From positions 5,766,001-5,830,000 of the forward strand of contig NZ_CP160453.1 in the NCBI RefSeq assembly GCF_040744945.1: DNA of 64,000 bases, in the 5' to 3' direction. Origin of the DNA: Saccharothrix sp. HUAS TT1 (lineage in GTDB: Bacteria; Actinomycetota; Actinomycetes; Mycobacteriales; Pseudonocardiaceae). A model generated the notes under the pieces. The model did no database searches. It saw only the letters and a list, made by a program, of their open reading frames with translations, and was not told the origin of the DNA. Positions within the stretch are counted from its first letter, which is position 1. Each line of letters opens with the position of its first letter. Below, piece by piece: positions 7,427 through 15,992 of the stretch. Made by a program: the position numbers and the translations under genes.

Positions 7427-8713
7427 TCAGGAGGACAGGAACCGGTCCAGCACGCGGACCCCGAAGCGCAGTCCCTCCACCGGCACGCGCTCGTCCACGC
7501 CGTGCGGCATGGCGCGGTAGTCGTAGCCGTGCGGCAGGGACAGCGGCGCGAAGCCGTAGCAGTCGATGCCCAGCCGGGTGAACGCCTTGGCGTCGGTGCC
7601 GCCGCCCATGCAGTAGGGCACGACCACGGCGTCGGGGTCCTCGGCGCGCAGCGCGGCGGCCATCGCGTCGAACCACGGCGAGTCGATCGGCGCCTGCACG
7701 GGCGCGTTGTCGTTCAGGAACTCGCGCCGCACGTCCGGCCCCAGCGCGTCGTCGATCGCGGCCAGCAGGTCGTCCACGGCGCCGGGCAGGGTGCGCACGT
7801 CCAGCTCGGCGGTGGCGCTGCCGGGGATCACGTTCACCTTGTACCCGGCCTGCAGCACGGTCGGCGTGACGCTGTTGCGCACGGTGTTCTCGACCAGCTT
7901 CGCGGCCGTGCCGAACCGGGCGATGGTGGTGTCGACGTCGGCCAGGTCGACCGGCACGTCGAGCACCGCGCCGACCTGCTCGATGAACGCCCGCACGGTC
8001 TGGGTGAGCCGGACGGGGTGCTCGATCGCGGTGATGCGGGCCAGCGCGCCGAGCAGCTTGACCACGGCGTTGTCGTCGTTGCGGCGGGAGCCGTGCCCGG
8101 CGCGGCCGGTGGCGGTGAGCCGCAGGTGCGAGGTGCCGCGCTCGGCGGTGCCGATGGGGTAGACCCGGTGCCCGTCGACGGGGTGGGCGAAGCCGCCGGA
8201 CTCGCCGATCGCGGCCGCGCAGCCGGCGAAGAAGTCGGCGTGGTGGTCGACCAGCCAGTGCGCGCCGAACACGCCCAGGTCCTCCTCGTCGGCGACGAAG
8301 GCGAGCACGACGTCGCGGCGCGGCCGCCGCCCCTCGCGCGCCCAGTCGCCCAGCACGGTGAGGACCATGGCGACCATGTCCTTCATGTCGACCGCGCCGC
8401 GGCCCCACAGGTAGCCGTCGCGCTCGATCCCGGCGAACGGCGGCACGCTCCACTCGGCCGGGTCGGCGGGCACCACGTCCAGGTGGGCCTGCACCAGCAG
8501 CGCGGGCAGGTCCGGCTCCGAGCCGGGCACCCTGGCCAGCACGTTGCTGCGGCGCGGCGCGGGTTCGAGGATGGTGGCGGGCACGCCGACCGCGTCGAGG
8601 TGGGCCGCGACGAACTCGGCGGCCTCCCGCTCGCCCGCGGACTCGCCGCGGCCGTGGTTGGTGGTGTCGAACCGCAGCAGCGCGGCGCACAGGTCGACGA
8701 CGTCCTCAGCCAT
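7427..8713 (-). CDS. M20-family metallopeptidase (ArgE/DapE/CPG2 type)
   Basis: A 428-residue zinc peptidase. Metal ligands and catalytic residues are in place: QAHLDVV (H77, D79), GRGAVDMKD (bridging D109) and ADEED (catalytic and ligand Glu about 145-146). A dimerisation/lid domain fills the middle. There is no signal peptide, so it acts in the cytoplasm, probably hydrolysing di- or oligopeptides or acylated amino acids. Its start overlaps the end of the upstream M55 aminopeptidase gene by 8 bp, and both lie back to back with a dipeptide-type ABC importer, so use of imported peptides is the likely shared job. Its 3' end lies 10 bp from the convergent MarR gene. Confidence 0.9.
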   Translation of the reverse strand: MAEDVVDLCAALLRFDTTNHGRGESAGEREAAEFVAAHLDAVGVPATILEPAPRRSNVLARVPGSEPDLPALLVQAHLDVVPADPAEWSVPPFAGIERDGYLWGRGAVDMKDMVAMVLTVLGDWAREGRRPRRDVVLAFVADEEDLGVFGAHWLVDHHADFFAGCAAAIGESGGFAHPVDGHRVYPIGTAERGTSHLRLTATGRAGHGSRRNDDNAVVKLLGALARITAIEHPVRLTQTVRAFIEQVGAVLDVPVDLADVDTTIARFGTAAKLVENTVRNSVTPTVLQAGYKVNVIPGSATAELDVRTLPGAVDDLLAAIDDALGPDVRREFLNDNAPVQAPIDSPWFDAMAAALRAEDPDAVVVPYCMGGGTDAKAFTRLGIDCYGFAPLSLPHGYDYRAMPHGVDERVPVEGLRFGVRVLDRFLSS

Positions 8714-9533
8714 AGATGCCCTCCACCGCTCCGGCGGCGATCGCGGTCACGACCTTGAACGCCTGCATCGCCAGCGTCATGGACGAGGCGTCGAACCCGA
8801 CCCTACGTGGCCCTACCTGCTCCACGGTCGGCACGACCGCCGCGGCGGCGGCCAGGTGGGTGGCGTCGAACTCGACCTCGACGCGGTGCGCCGCCACCGC
8901 CGTCGGGCCGCGTCCGGCGCGACCCATGGCGGCCCGTGCGGCGGCGGTGATCAGGTCGGCGGTGACCCGCGGCGGCGAGCAGACGGCGGCGTAGCGGCTG
9001 ACGCACTCCTTGACGGCGACGAGCTCGGCGCCGGGCGCGTAGTCGCGGGCGTCGTCGCAGGTCCGGTCGTCGCCGGTGACCAGCAGCACGGGGACGCCGT
9101 GCTCGGCGGCCAGGGCGGCGTTGAGCCTGCCCTCGCTCGCCGGGACGCCGTCCAGCCACACGCCGGTGATGGAGTTCTCCAGGTAGGTGTGGGCGAGCAC
9201 GCCCTCCTGGCCCGCGCCCGCGTGGTAGCCGAGGAACACCACGCCGTCCACGCCGGAGTCCACGCCCTGCATCATCGACAGCGGTTTGTGCCGGCCGGTG
9301 AGCAGCCTGGCCCGCACGTCCAGGTCCTCCAGCAGGAGGTTGCGCTGGGAGGAGTGCGCCTCGTTGACCAGCACCTCGGTCGCGCCGCCCGCCCGGACCC
9401 CCTCGACGCAGGCGTTGACGTCGCCGGTGAACAGCCGGCGGAACCGCTGCCACTGCTCGGTCTGCGGGACGACGTCGGCGGTCCAGGTGACCCCCGTCGC
9501 CCCCTCCATGTCCGCCGAGATCAAGATCCGCAT
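8706..9533 (-). CDS. M55-family D-aminopeptidase (DppA type)
   Basis: A 275-residue protein that aligns position for position with the Bacillus subtilis D-aminopeptidase DppA active site: D8 and E10 (ISADMEG), H60 (NEAHSS), H104 (LGYHAG) and H115 (LAHTY). The known enzyme is a zinc-dependent decamer that cleaves D-Ala-D-Ala and other D-amino peptides in the cytoplasm. It is the first gene of a minus-strand pair with the M20 peptidase and is divergent from a peptide ABC importer, as in the Bacillus dpp operon where DppA and the transporter belong together. Recovery of cell-wall peptides is the likely role. The name DppA here means the aminopeptidase, not the binding protein. Confidence 0.92.
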   Translation of the reverse strand: MRILISADMEGATGVTWTADVVPQTEQWQRFRRLFTGDVNACVEGVRAGGATEVLVNEAHSSQRNLLLEDLDVRARLLTGRHKPLSMMQGVDSGVDGVVFLGYHAGAGQEGVLAHTYLENSITGVWLDGVPASEGRLNAALAAEHGVPVLLVTGDDRTCDDARDYAPGAELVAVKECVSRYAAVCSPPRVTADLITAAARAAMGRAGRGPTAVAAHRVEVEFDATHLAAAAAVVPTVEQVGPRRVGFDASSMTLAMQAFKVVTAIAAGAVEGIYG

Positions 9534-9627
9534 GGGTTCACCGTACCGAGCCGATGTCGGTTCTTGACGCGCGCCTCACCCTAGTGGTTACTTCTTGACT
9601 TTCACTCAGGGGCGGAGGGCGGTCACC

Positions 9628-11415
9628 GTGGGTATTCGACGGTTCGGCGCGGTCACGGCGGCGTTGGCGGTGGCACTGCTGCCCACGCCGACGACCGGGG
9701 CGGCGCAGGCGCAGCAGCCGGTGACGTTGCGGGTGGCGATCACCCAGCAGGTCGACTCGCTCAACCCGTTCCTGTCGGTCTTCCAGGCGGGCACCGAGGT
9801 CGGCAGGCTGATGTACGACTACCTGACCGCCTACGACGTGAAGGACCAGCACCCGGTCGAAGGGCTGGCCGACCGGTGGGAGTCCTCCGAGGACCGGCTG
9901 ACGTGGACCTTCCACGTGCCCGAGGGCAAGAAGTGGTCCGACGGGCGACCGATCACCGCCGGGGACGTGGCGTTCACCTACGACCTGATGATGCGCGACG
10001 AGGTCGCCGCCACCGCCAACGGCAGCTTCACCGCCGACTTCGAGTCCGTCACCGCCACCGACGACCGCACGGTGGTGATCAGGACCAAGCAGCCGCAGGC
10101 CACCATGCTGGCGCTGGACGTGCCGATCGTGCCCGAGCACGTGTGGTCGCAGGTCTCCGACATCGCCGAGTACCGCAACGACCAGACCCCGGTGGTGGGC
10201 AGCGGGCCGTTCGTGCTGAGCGAGTACCGGGCCAACGAGTTCATCCGGCTCAAGGCGAACAAGGACTACTGGCGCGGCGCCCCGAAGTACGACGAGCTGA
10301 CGTTCACCTACTACAAGACCGTGGACGGCGCGGTGCAGGCGTTGACCAAGGGCGAGGTCGACCTGGTCAACCGGATGGGACCGGCGCAGTTCGACTCGCT
10401 GGCGGACGAGGACGGCATCACCCGCAACAAGGCGCAGGGCCGCCGGTTCAACGAGATCGTGATCAACTCCGGCGCGGCGACCCGGGACGGCGTGCCGATC
10501 GGCGACGGGCACCCGGCGCTGCGGGACGTGGTGGTGCGGCGGGCCATCGCCAAGGCGATCGACCTGGACGCGATCATCGAGCGGGTCAACGGCGGTTACG
10601 CGCAGCGCGGCACCGGCCCGATCCCGCCGGTGTTCGCCGACTACCACCTCGAACCCGCGACGCCGCACCCGTACGACCCGGCCGCCGCGAACGCCGACCT
10701 GGACCGGGCCGGGTACGCGCGCGGCGCGGACGGCACCCGGGTCTCCCCGGACGGCAGGCGGCTGGAGCTGCGGCTGCTCGGGCACGCCAGCCGCGCCTAC
10801 GACGAGCAGGCGGGCGAGTTCGTCAAGCGGTCGCTGGCCGACCTGGGCATCGTGGTCGACGTGCAGATCGTCTCGGACAACCAGCTCAACGAGGCGGGCA
10901 CGGCGGGCACGTTCGACCTGCAGTTCTCCGGCTGGGGCACCAACCCCGACCCGGACTTCATCCTGTCGCTGCACACCTGCGGCCAGCGGCCCAACGCCGA
11001 CGGCAAGGGCGGCACCACCGACACGTTCTTCTGCGACGCCGAGTACGACGCCCTCTACGCACAGCAGCGCGCGGAATTCGACCCGGCCAAGCGGCGCGAG
11101 CTGGTCGAGCGGATGCAGCAGCGGTTCTACGACCAGGTGCCGGCGCTGGTCCTGGGCTACGACAACGCGCTGGAGGCGTACCGCAGCGACAAGTTCGCCT
11201 CCTTCCCGGTGCAGCCCGACCCCGGCGGCGTGATCATGGCGCAGAACGGCATGTGGGGTTACTACGGCGCGACGCCCGCCGCGGCGGCGGGCGAGCCGTC
11301 CGGGTCCGACACCGGCCTGGTGCTGGGCGTGGTCGGCGGCGCGCTGGTCGTGCTGGTCGGCGGCGCGTGGCTGGTGGCGCGGCGGCGCGGTCCGCGCGCG
11401 GAGGACCGCGAGTGA
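9628..11415 (+). CDS. Peptide ABC transporter substrate-binding protein, membrane-anchored
   Basis: A 595-residue family-5 solute-binding protein. The GTG at 9628 is preferred over TTG at 9595 because GGAGG (9613-9617) lies at proper distance and it leaves a compact signal peptide (IRRFGAVTAALAVALLPTP, cleavage after AQA). Typical family motifs follow: SLNPF, LADRWESSEDRLTWTF, KWSDGRPITAGDV and GSGPFVLSEY. It is unusual in lacking a lipobox cysteine; instead the C-terminus has a hydrophobic segment (GLVLGVVGGALVVLVGGAWLV) followed by RRR, which should anchor it to the membrane. It is the first gene of the importer operon; its stop overlaps the GTG of the permease gene. Substrate is inferred to be a dipeptide or oligopeptide. 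Confidence 0.93.
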   Translation: MGIRRFGAVTAALAVALLPTPTTGAAQAQQPVTLRVAITQQVDSLNPFLSVFQAGTEVGRLMYDYLTAYDVKDQHPVEGLADRWESSEDRLTWTFHVPEGKKWSDGRPITAGDVAFTYDLMMRDEVAATANGSFTADFESVTATDDRTVVIRTKQPQATMLALDVPIVPEHVWSQVSDIAEYRNDQTPVVGSGPFVLSEYRANEFIRLKANKDYWRGAPKYDELTFTYYKTVDGAVQALTKGEVDLVNRMGPAQFDSLADEDGITRNKAQGRRFNEIVINSGAATRDGVPIGDGHPALRDVVVRRAIAKAIDLDAIIERVNGGYAQRGTGPIPPVFADYHLEPATPHPYDPAAANADLDRAGYARGADGTRVSPDGRRLELRLLGHASRAYDEQAGEFVKRSLADLGIVVDVQIVSDNQLNEAGTAGTFDLQFSGWGTNPDPDFILSLHTCGQRPNADGKGGTTDTFFCDAEYDALYAQQRAEFDPAKRRELVERMQQRFYDQVPALVLGYDNALEAYRSDKFASFPVQPDPGGVIMAQNGMWGYYGATPAAAAGEPSGSDTGLVLGVVGGALVVLVGGAWLVARRRGPRAEDRE

Positions 11416-12368
11416 TCCGGCACCTGGCGGCCAAGGTCGGCGGCGCGCTGGTCAGCCTGCTGTTCGTGGTGGCGCTGGGGTTCCTGCTGTTCCGGGTGAT
11501 CCCCGGCGACCCGGTGGTGGCGATGACCCGCGGCCGGCCGGTGACCGGGGACCAGCTGGCCGAGCTGCGCGCCCGGCTGGGCGTGGACAAGCCGTTGCGC
11601 GAGCAGTTCGTGGACTACCTGGGCGCGGCGCTGCGCGGCGACTTCGGCACCTCCTACGTCTACAGCCGGCCGGTGCTGGAGCTGATCGGCGAGCGGCTGT
11701 GGCCGACCGTGCTGCTGACCGGCACCGCCACCGTGCTGGCCGTGGTGCTCGGGTTGTGGCTGGGCATCCGGGGCGCGTGGCGGCGCGGGTCGCGGTCGGA
11801 CCGGGTGTCCACGGGGCTGGCGCTGGCGCAGTGGGCGATGCCGACGTTCTGGCTGGGCATGCTGCTGTCGCTGGCCACCGGGGACCTGTTCCCCAGCGGC
11901 GGGATGCGCTACCCGGACACGCCGCCGGACTTCCTGTCGCAGGCGCTGGACGTCGCGCACCACATGGTGCTGCCGTGCCTGACCATGATCGCGGTGGTCT
12001 ACGCGCAGTACCTGCTGGTGATGCGGTCCTCGCTGCTGGAGGAGATGCACGCGGACTACCTGACCACGGCGCGGGCGAAGGGGTTGCGCGACGACCTGGT
12101 GCGGCGTCGGCACGCGGTGCCCAACGCGCTGCTGCCGACCGTGACGCTGGTGTTCCTGCACCTGGGGCTGGTGGTGTCGGGCGCGATCACGGTGGAGACG
12201 GTGTTCTCCTGGCCGGGGTTGGGGCTGTTGACCTACGAGGCGCTGACCGGGCCGGACCTGCCGCTGCTGCAGGGCACGTTCGTGGTGCTGGCGGGAGCGG
12301 TGATCACGATGAACGTGGCCGCGGACCTGCTCTACCGGGTCCTGGACCCGCGGGTGCGTGCGGCATGA
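11412..12368 (+). CDS. Dipeptide-type ABC transporter permease 1 (DppB/OppB)
   Basis: A 318-residue inner-membrane permease of the DppB/OppB class. It starts with the family's first helix and FRVIPGDPV loop, then GDFGTSYVYSRPV, and carries the EAA loop near ADYLTTARAKGL, which contacts the ATPase. Six transmembrane helices are expected. The GTG start overlaps the stop of the binding-protein gene (GTGA) and its own stop overlaps the ATG of the next permease, so the three are translated as a unit. Together with the neighbouring aminopeptidases it should import short peptides. Confidence 0.93.
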   Translation: MIRHLAAKVGGALVSLLFVVALGFLLFRVIPGDPVVAMTRGRPVTGDQLAELRARLGVDKPLREQFVDYLGAALRGDFGTSYVYSRPVLELIGERLWPTVLLTGTATVLAVVLGLWLGIRGAWRRGSRSDRVSTGLALAQWAMPTFWLGMLLSLATGDLFPSGGMRYPDTPPDFLSQALDVAHHMVLPCLTMIAVVYAQYLLVMRSSLLEEMHADYLTTARAKGLRDDLVRRRHAVPNALLPTVTLVFLHLGLVVSGAITVETVFSWPGLGLLTYEALTGPDLPLLQGTFVVLAGAVITMNVAADLLYRVLDPRVRAA

Positions 12369-13249
12369 CGACGATCGCGTGGCAGCGGCGGCGGGCGGCG
12401 GCACAGGCGACGTGGCGGGAGTTCGCCGCGCAGCGCGGCGGCCTGGCCGGGCTGATCGGGTTGGCGGTGATCGCGCTGCTGGCGGTGCTGGCGCCGCTGG
12501 TGACCGACGCGTCGGGGCTGGACGTGACGCGGGTGACCGCCCGGCCGTGGGAGCCGCCGTCGGCGCGGCACTGGCTGGGCACCGACCACAACGGGCGGTC
12601 GGTGCTGCTGCTGACCTGGTGGGGCACCCGGATCTCGCTGGTCGTGGGCCTGGCGGCGACGGTGCTGTCGGTGCTGATCGGCACGGTGGTGGGCATCTCG
12701 GCGGCGCACTTCGGCGGCTGGGTGTCGGCGGTGCTGATGAGGTTCACCGACTTCTTCCTGGTGCTGCCGTCGCTGGTGCTGGCGATCGCGCTGTCGACCG
12801 TGCTGCCGCGCGGTCTGGGCACGATCGTGCTGGCGATCGGGGTGACGGCGTGGCCCGCGACGGCGCGGCTGGTGCGCGCGCAGACGCTGGCGGTGGAGGC
12901 GCGGCCGTTCATCGAGCGCGCCCGCGCGCTGGGCGGCGGGCACGGGCACGTGATCGGCCGGCACGTGCTGCCCGCGGTGCTGCCGCTGGTGTTCGTGAAC
13001 ACGACGCTGACGGTGGCCAGCGCGATCGTGTCGGAGTCCACCCTGTCGTTCCTGGGGCTGGGCGACCCGACCCGGGTGTCGTGGGGGTCGCTGCTGCACG
13101 CGGCCAACATCCACGGCGCGGTGTCGCAGCGGGCGTGGTGGTTCCTCATCCCGCCCGGCCTGGGCGTGGTGTGCGTGGTGCTGGCGTTCACGCTGTGCGG
13201 GCGGGCGCTGGAGACGGTGCTCAACCCGCGGCTGAAGGGGGAGCGGTGA
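12365..13249 (+). CDS. Dipeptide-type ABC transporter permease 2 (DppC/OppC)
   Basis: A 294-residue permease of the DppC/OppC class. The N-terminal cytoplasmic part and first helix (GLIGLAVIALLAVLAPLV) are followed by the hallmark HWLGTDHNGRSV loop; the EAA loop is in PFIERARALGGGHGHVIGRHV, and LSFLGLGDP with WGSLL are typical of the C-terminal half. It overlaps the upstream permease by 4 bp (ATGA) and the downstream ATPase gene by 4 bp (GTGA). It pairs with permease 1 to form the channel of the importer. Confidence 0.93.
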   Translation: MTTIAWQRRRAAAQATWREFAAQRGGLAGLIGLAVIALLAVLAPLVTDASGLDVTRVTARPWEPPSARHWLGTDHNGRSVLLLTWWGTRISLVVGLAATVLSVLIGTVVGISAAHFGGWVSAVLMRFTDFFLVLPSLVLAIALSTVLPRGLGTIVLAIGVTAWPATARLVRAQTLAVEARPFIERARALGGGHGHVIGRHVLPAVLPLVFVNTTLTVASAIVSESTLSFLGLGDPTRVSWGSLLHAANIHGAVSQRAWWFLIPPGLGVVCVVLAFTLCGRALETVLNPRLKGER

Positions 13250-14829
13250 GCCTGCTGGAGCTGCGGGACCTGAGCGTGCGCTACCGCGGCGCGCGCGGCG
13301 AGGTGGCGGCCGTGCGGTCGGTGTCGCTGTCGCTGGCCGCGGGGGAGACGCTGGGGCTGGCGGGCGAGTCGGGGTGCGGCAAGTCGACCGTGGCGATGTC
13401 GGTGCTGCGGCTGCTGCCGCGCGACGCCCGCGTCGACGGCGAGGTGCTGCTCGACGGCGAGGACGTGCGGGGCATGTCGTGGGGCCGGCTGCGGGCGGTG
13501 CGGTGGGCGTCGGCGTCGGTGGTGTTCCAGGGCGCGATGCACGCGCTGAACCCGGTGCACCGGGTGGGTGAGCAGATCGCCGAGCCGATGCGGCTGCACG
13601 GCGTGACCGGGTCGGTGCCGGCGCTGCTGGAGCAGGTGGAACTGCCCGCGCGGACGGCCCGCGCCTACCCGCACGAGCTGTCGGGCGGGCAGAAGCAGCG
13701 GGTGATGATCGCGATGGCGCTGGCGTGCGAGCCGCGGCTGGTCATCGCCGACGAGCCGACCACGGCGCTGGACGTGGTGGTGCAGGCGCAGGTGCTCGCC
13801 CTGCTCAAGCGGCTGGTGACCGAGCGCGGCATCGGCCTGGTGATGATCAGCCACGACCTGTCGGTGCTGGCGTCCACCTGCGACCGGCTGGCCGTGATGC
13901 GGCACGGCGAGGTCGTGGAGGAGGGCCCGGCGCGCCGGGTGATCGCCTCGCCGACCCACCCGCACACGCAGGCGCTGGCGGCGGCGTTCCCGACCGTGGG
14001 CGATCCGCGGTCGCGGCACGTCACCGCGGCGGACGCCACCGACGGGCCGGTGCTGCTGCGCGCGGAGGGCGTGCGGGTGGACTACGGCTCGACCACGGCG
14101 GTGGCCGGGGTGGACCTGGAGGTGCGGGCGGGCGAGGTCGTCGCGCTGGTCGGCCAGTCCGGCTCGGGCAAGACCACCCTGGCCCGCACCCTGCTGGGCC
14201 TGCAACGGCCCACCGCCGGGCGGGTGCTGTTCGAGGGCGCGGAACTCCCCCGCTCGGCGGCGGGGCTGCGCGCCTACCGGCGGCAGGTGCAGCTGGTGCT
14301 GCAGGACCCGACGAGCGCGCTGAACCCGCGGCACTCGGTGTACGAGGCGGTCGCGGAGGGCCTGCGCATCCACAAGGTGCCCGGCGACGAGTCCGCGCGG
14401 GTCGCCGAGGCGCTGTCGCAGGCCGAGCTGCGGCCGCCGGAGCTGTTCTTCCCGTCGCTGCCGCACGAGCTGTCCGGCGGGCAGCGCCAACGCGTGGTGA
14501 TCGCCGGCGCGTTGGCGCTGGGCCCGCGGCTGCTGGTCGCCGACGAGCCGGTGGCGTCGTTGGACGCCTCGGTGCGCGGCGAGATCCTGGCCCTGCTGCT
14601 GCGGCTGCGCCGCGAGCTGGGCCTGGGCGCCCTGGTGATCACCCACGACCTCGGCCTGGCGTGGACGATCGCCGACCGGGTCGCGGTGATGTACCGGGGT
14701 GAGCTGGTCGAGCAGGGCACGGTGGAGCAGGTGCTGCTGTCACCGCGGCACGACTACACGCGCACCCTGCTCGCGGCCGTGCCTCACGACCAGCGCAGCA
14801 CCCGGCCGAACTGGACCAGCTCGCCGTAG
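13246..14829 (+). CDS. Fused ABC transporter ATPases (DppD-DppF type)
   Basis: A 527-residue protein with two complete nucleotide-binding domains, where many peptide importers use two separate proteins. Domain 1 (residues about 1-250) has Walker A GESGCGKST, signature LSGGQKQR, Walker B LVIADEPTTALD and the switch His in MISHDL. Domain 2 (about 265-520) has Walker A GQSGSGKTT, signature LSGGQRQR, Walker B LLVADEPVASLD and VITHDL. The C-terminal extension that often carries an iron-sulfur site in DppD/DppF is reduced. GTG start overlaps the permease stop. The last 46 bp overlap the convergent SDR gene, so the true C-terminus runs over the end of that gene. Confidence 0.93.
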   Translation: MSLLELRDLSVRYRGARGEVAAVRSVSLSLAAGETLGLAGESGCGKSTVAMSVLRLLPRDARVDGEVLLDGEDVRGMSWGRLRAVRWASASVVFQGAMHALNPVHRVGEQIAEPMRLHGVTGSVPALLEQVELPARTARAYPHELSGGQKQRVMIAMALACEPRLVIADEPTTALDVVVQAQVLALLKRLVTERGIGLVMISHDLSVLASTCDRLAVMRHGEVVEEGPARRVIASPTHPHTQALAAAFPTVGDPRSRHVTAADATDGPVLLRAEGVRVDYGSTTAVAGVDLEVRAGEVVALVGQSGSGKTTLARTLLGLQRPTAGRVLFEGAELPRSAAGLRAYRRQVQLVLQDPTSALNPRHSVYEAVAEGLRIHKVPGDESARVAEALSQAELRPPELFFPSLPHELSGGQRQRVVIAGALALGPRLLVADEPVASLDASVRGEILALLLRLRRELGLGALVITHDLGLAWTIADRVAVMYRGELVEQGTVEQVLLSPRHDYTRTLLAAVPHDQRSTRPNWTSSP

Positions 14830-15605
14830 AACTCCGGGCGGCGCTGCCCGAGCGCGAGGTCGAGCAGCGGCTTGGCGGCCTCGGCGGGGCTGGCGGCGCC
14901 GCTCATGTCGGCGAACCAGGGCCGGGAGGCGTCGGTGTCGACCAGGCCGGGGCACACCGAGGCGACCAGCGTGCCGGTGGCGGCGTCCGACTCGCGCCGT
15001 TCGGCGGCGACCACGCGCACCGCGGCGACCTGGCCGACCTTGGACGGGATGTTGATCCAGTCCGGCCAGCCCTGCGCCGCGGCCGTCCCGTCCAGCACGG
15101 CGTCGCGCCAGGCGAGCATCGCGGCGTCGACGTCGTCGAGCGAGCGGGTGGCGAAGCGCTCGTGCAGCGGTCGCGGCAACTGCCGCAGGGTGCCGAAGGA
15201 GCTGGCCACGACCAGCAGCGCGCCGCCGGGCCGCAGCACCGGCAGGAACGCGCGCAGCACGTGCGTGGTGCCCAGGTTGTTGGTGTCCACGAACTGCCCG
15301 ACCTGGTCGCGCGCCGGCGCGCCGGGGGTCAGCCGCGCGGCGGCGTTGGAGAAGACGGCGTCGACGCCGCCGTGGCGCTCGCGCAGCTCCTCGGCGAACG
15401 CGTCGATGGCGTCGCCGTCGCGGACGTCGAGCACGTGGGTGCGGACGGCGTCGTGGTCGATCCTGGCCGCCGCCTCGGCGACCCGCCCGGCGTCCCGGCC
15501 GGTGAGGTAGACGACGTCGGAGGGGGCGGCGCGGCGCGCCAGGCCCTCGGCGAGGGCGTAGCCGAGGCCCTGGTTGGCGCCCGTGACGATGGAGACGTGA
15601 CTCAT
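14784..15605 (-). CDS. Short-chain dehydrogenase/reductase
   Basis: A 273-residue SDR. The NAD(P) motif is TGANQGLGYAL near the N-terminus, VFSNAA replaces the usual NNAG, and a Ser/Ala-rich segment (VVASSFGTL) stands where the catalytic Ser is expected. The usual Y-x-x-x-K pair is not obvious: the region around WINIPSKVGQ keeps the Lys but has Ile where Tyr should be, so catalysis may differ from classical SDRs. The ATG overlaps the stop of the HxlR regulator gene (ATGA), indicating coupling and probable control by that regulator. It ends 46 bp inside the convergent ABC ATPase gene. Confidence 0.82.
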   Translation of the reverse strand: MSHVSIVTGANQGLGYALAEGLARRAAPSDVVYLTGRDAGRVAEAAARIDHDAVRTHVLDVRDGDAIDAFAEELRERHGGVDAVFSNAAARLTPGAPARDQVGQFVDTNNLGTTHVLRAFLPVLRPGGALLVVASSFGTLRQLPRPLHERFATRSLDDVDAAMLAWRDAVLDGTAAAQGWPDWINIPSKVGQVAAVRVVAAERRESDAATGTLVASVCPGLVDTDASRPWFADMSGAASPAEAAKPLLDLALGQRRPEFYGELVQFGRVLRWS

Positions 15606-15988
15606 GCGCCCATGGTGGCGTGCGCGGAGGAACCGATCGGTTCCTGCAGGTCCGGCTCGCCGGTCGCGTGCTGCCGCGCGTCGAGCAGGTCGCCGGTGTG
15701 CGCCTCCGCCCACGCGGCCAGCGCGCGCACCGGCGTCAGCAGCGACCGGCCCAGGCCGGTCAGCTCGTGCCAGCCGTCCACGCTGGTCAGCAGGCCGTTG
15801 CCGCGCAGCCGGGTCAGCGTCTGGGTCAGCATCTTGTTGCTGATGCCGCCGATGCGGTCCAGCAGCTCCCCGTACCGCAGCGGCCCGTCGCCCAGCGCGA
15901 CGACGACCACGACCGACCAGGTGTGCCCGACGACCTCCAGCGTGGTGCGGGCGGGGCAGTCGGCGAGGAACACGTCGTAGTCGCTCAC
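15602..15988 (-). CDS. HxlR-family transcriptional regulator
   Basis: A 128-residue regulator of the HxlR winged-helix family. Typical features are the early Cys-Pro-x-R segment (ADCPARTTLEVVGHTWSVVVV), RYGELLDRIGGISNKMLTQTLTRL as helix-turn-helix and the wing region after GLLTSVDGWHELT. Several HxlR proteins use the N-terminal Cys to sense quinones, aldehydes or disulfide stress; C11 here is in that position. Start is GTG at 15988, 4 bases after the acyl-CoA dehydrogenase stop, so it may be co-transcribed with that gene as well as with the SDR it overlaps. Confidence 0.88.
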   Translation of the reverse strand: MSDYDVFLADCPARTTLEVVGHTWSVVVVVALGDGPLRYGELLDRIGGISNKMLTQTLTRLRGNGLLTSVDGWHELTGLGRSLLTPVRALAAWAEAHTGDLLDARQHATGEPDLQEPIGSSAHATMGA

Positions 15989-15992
15989 ACCG

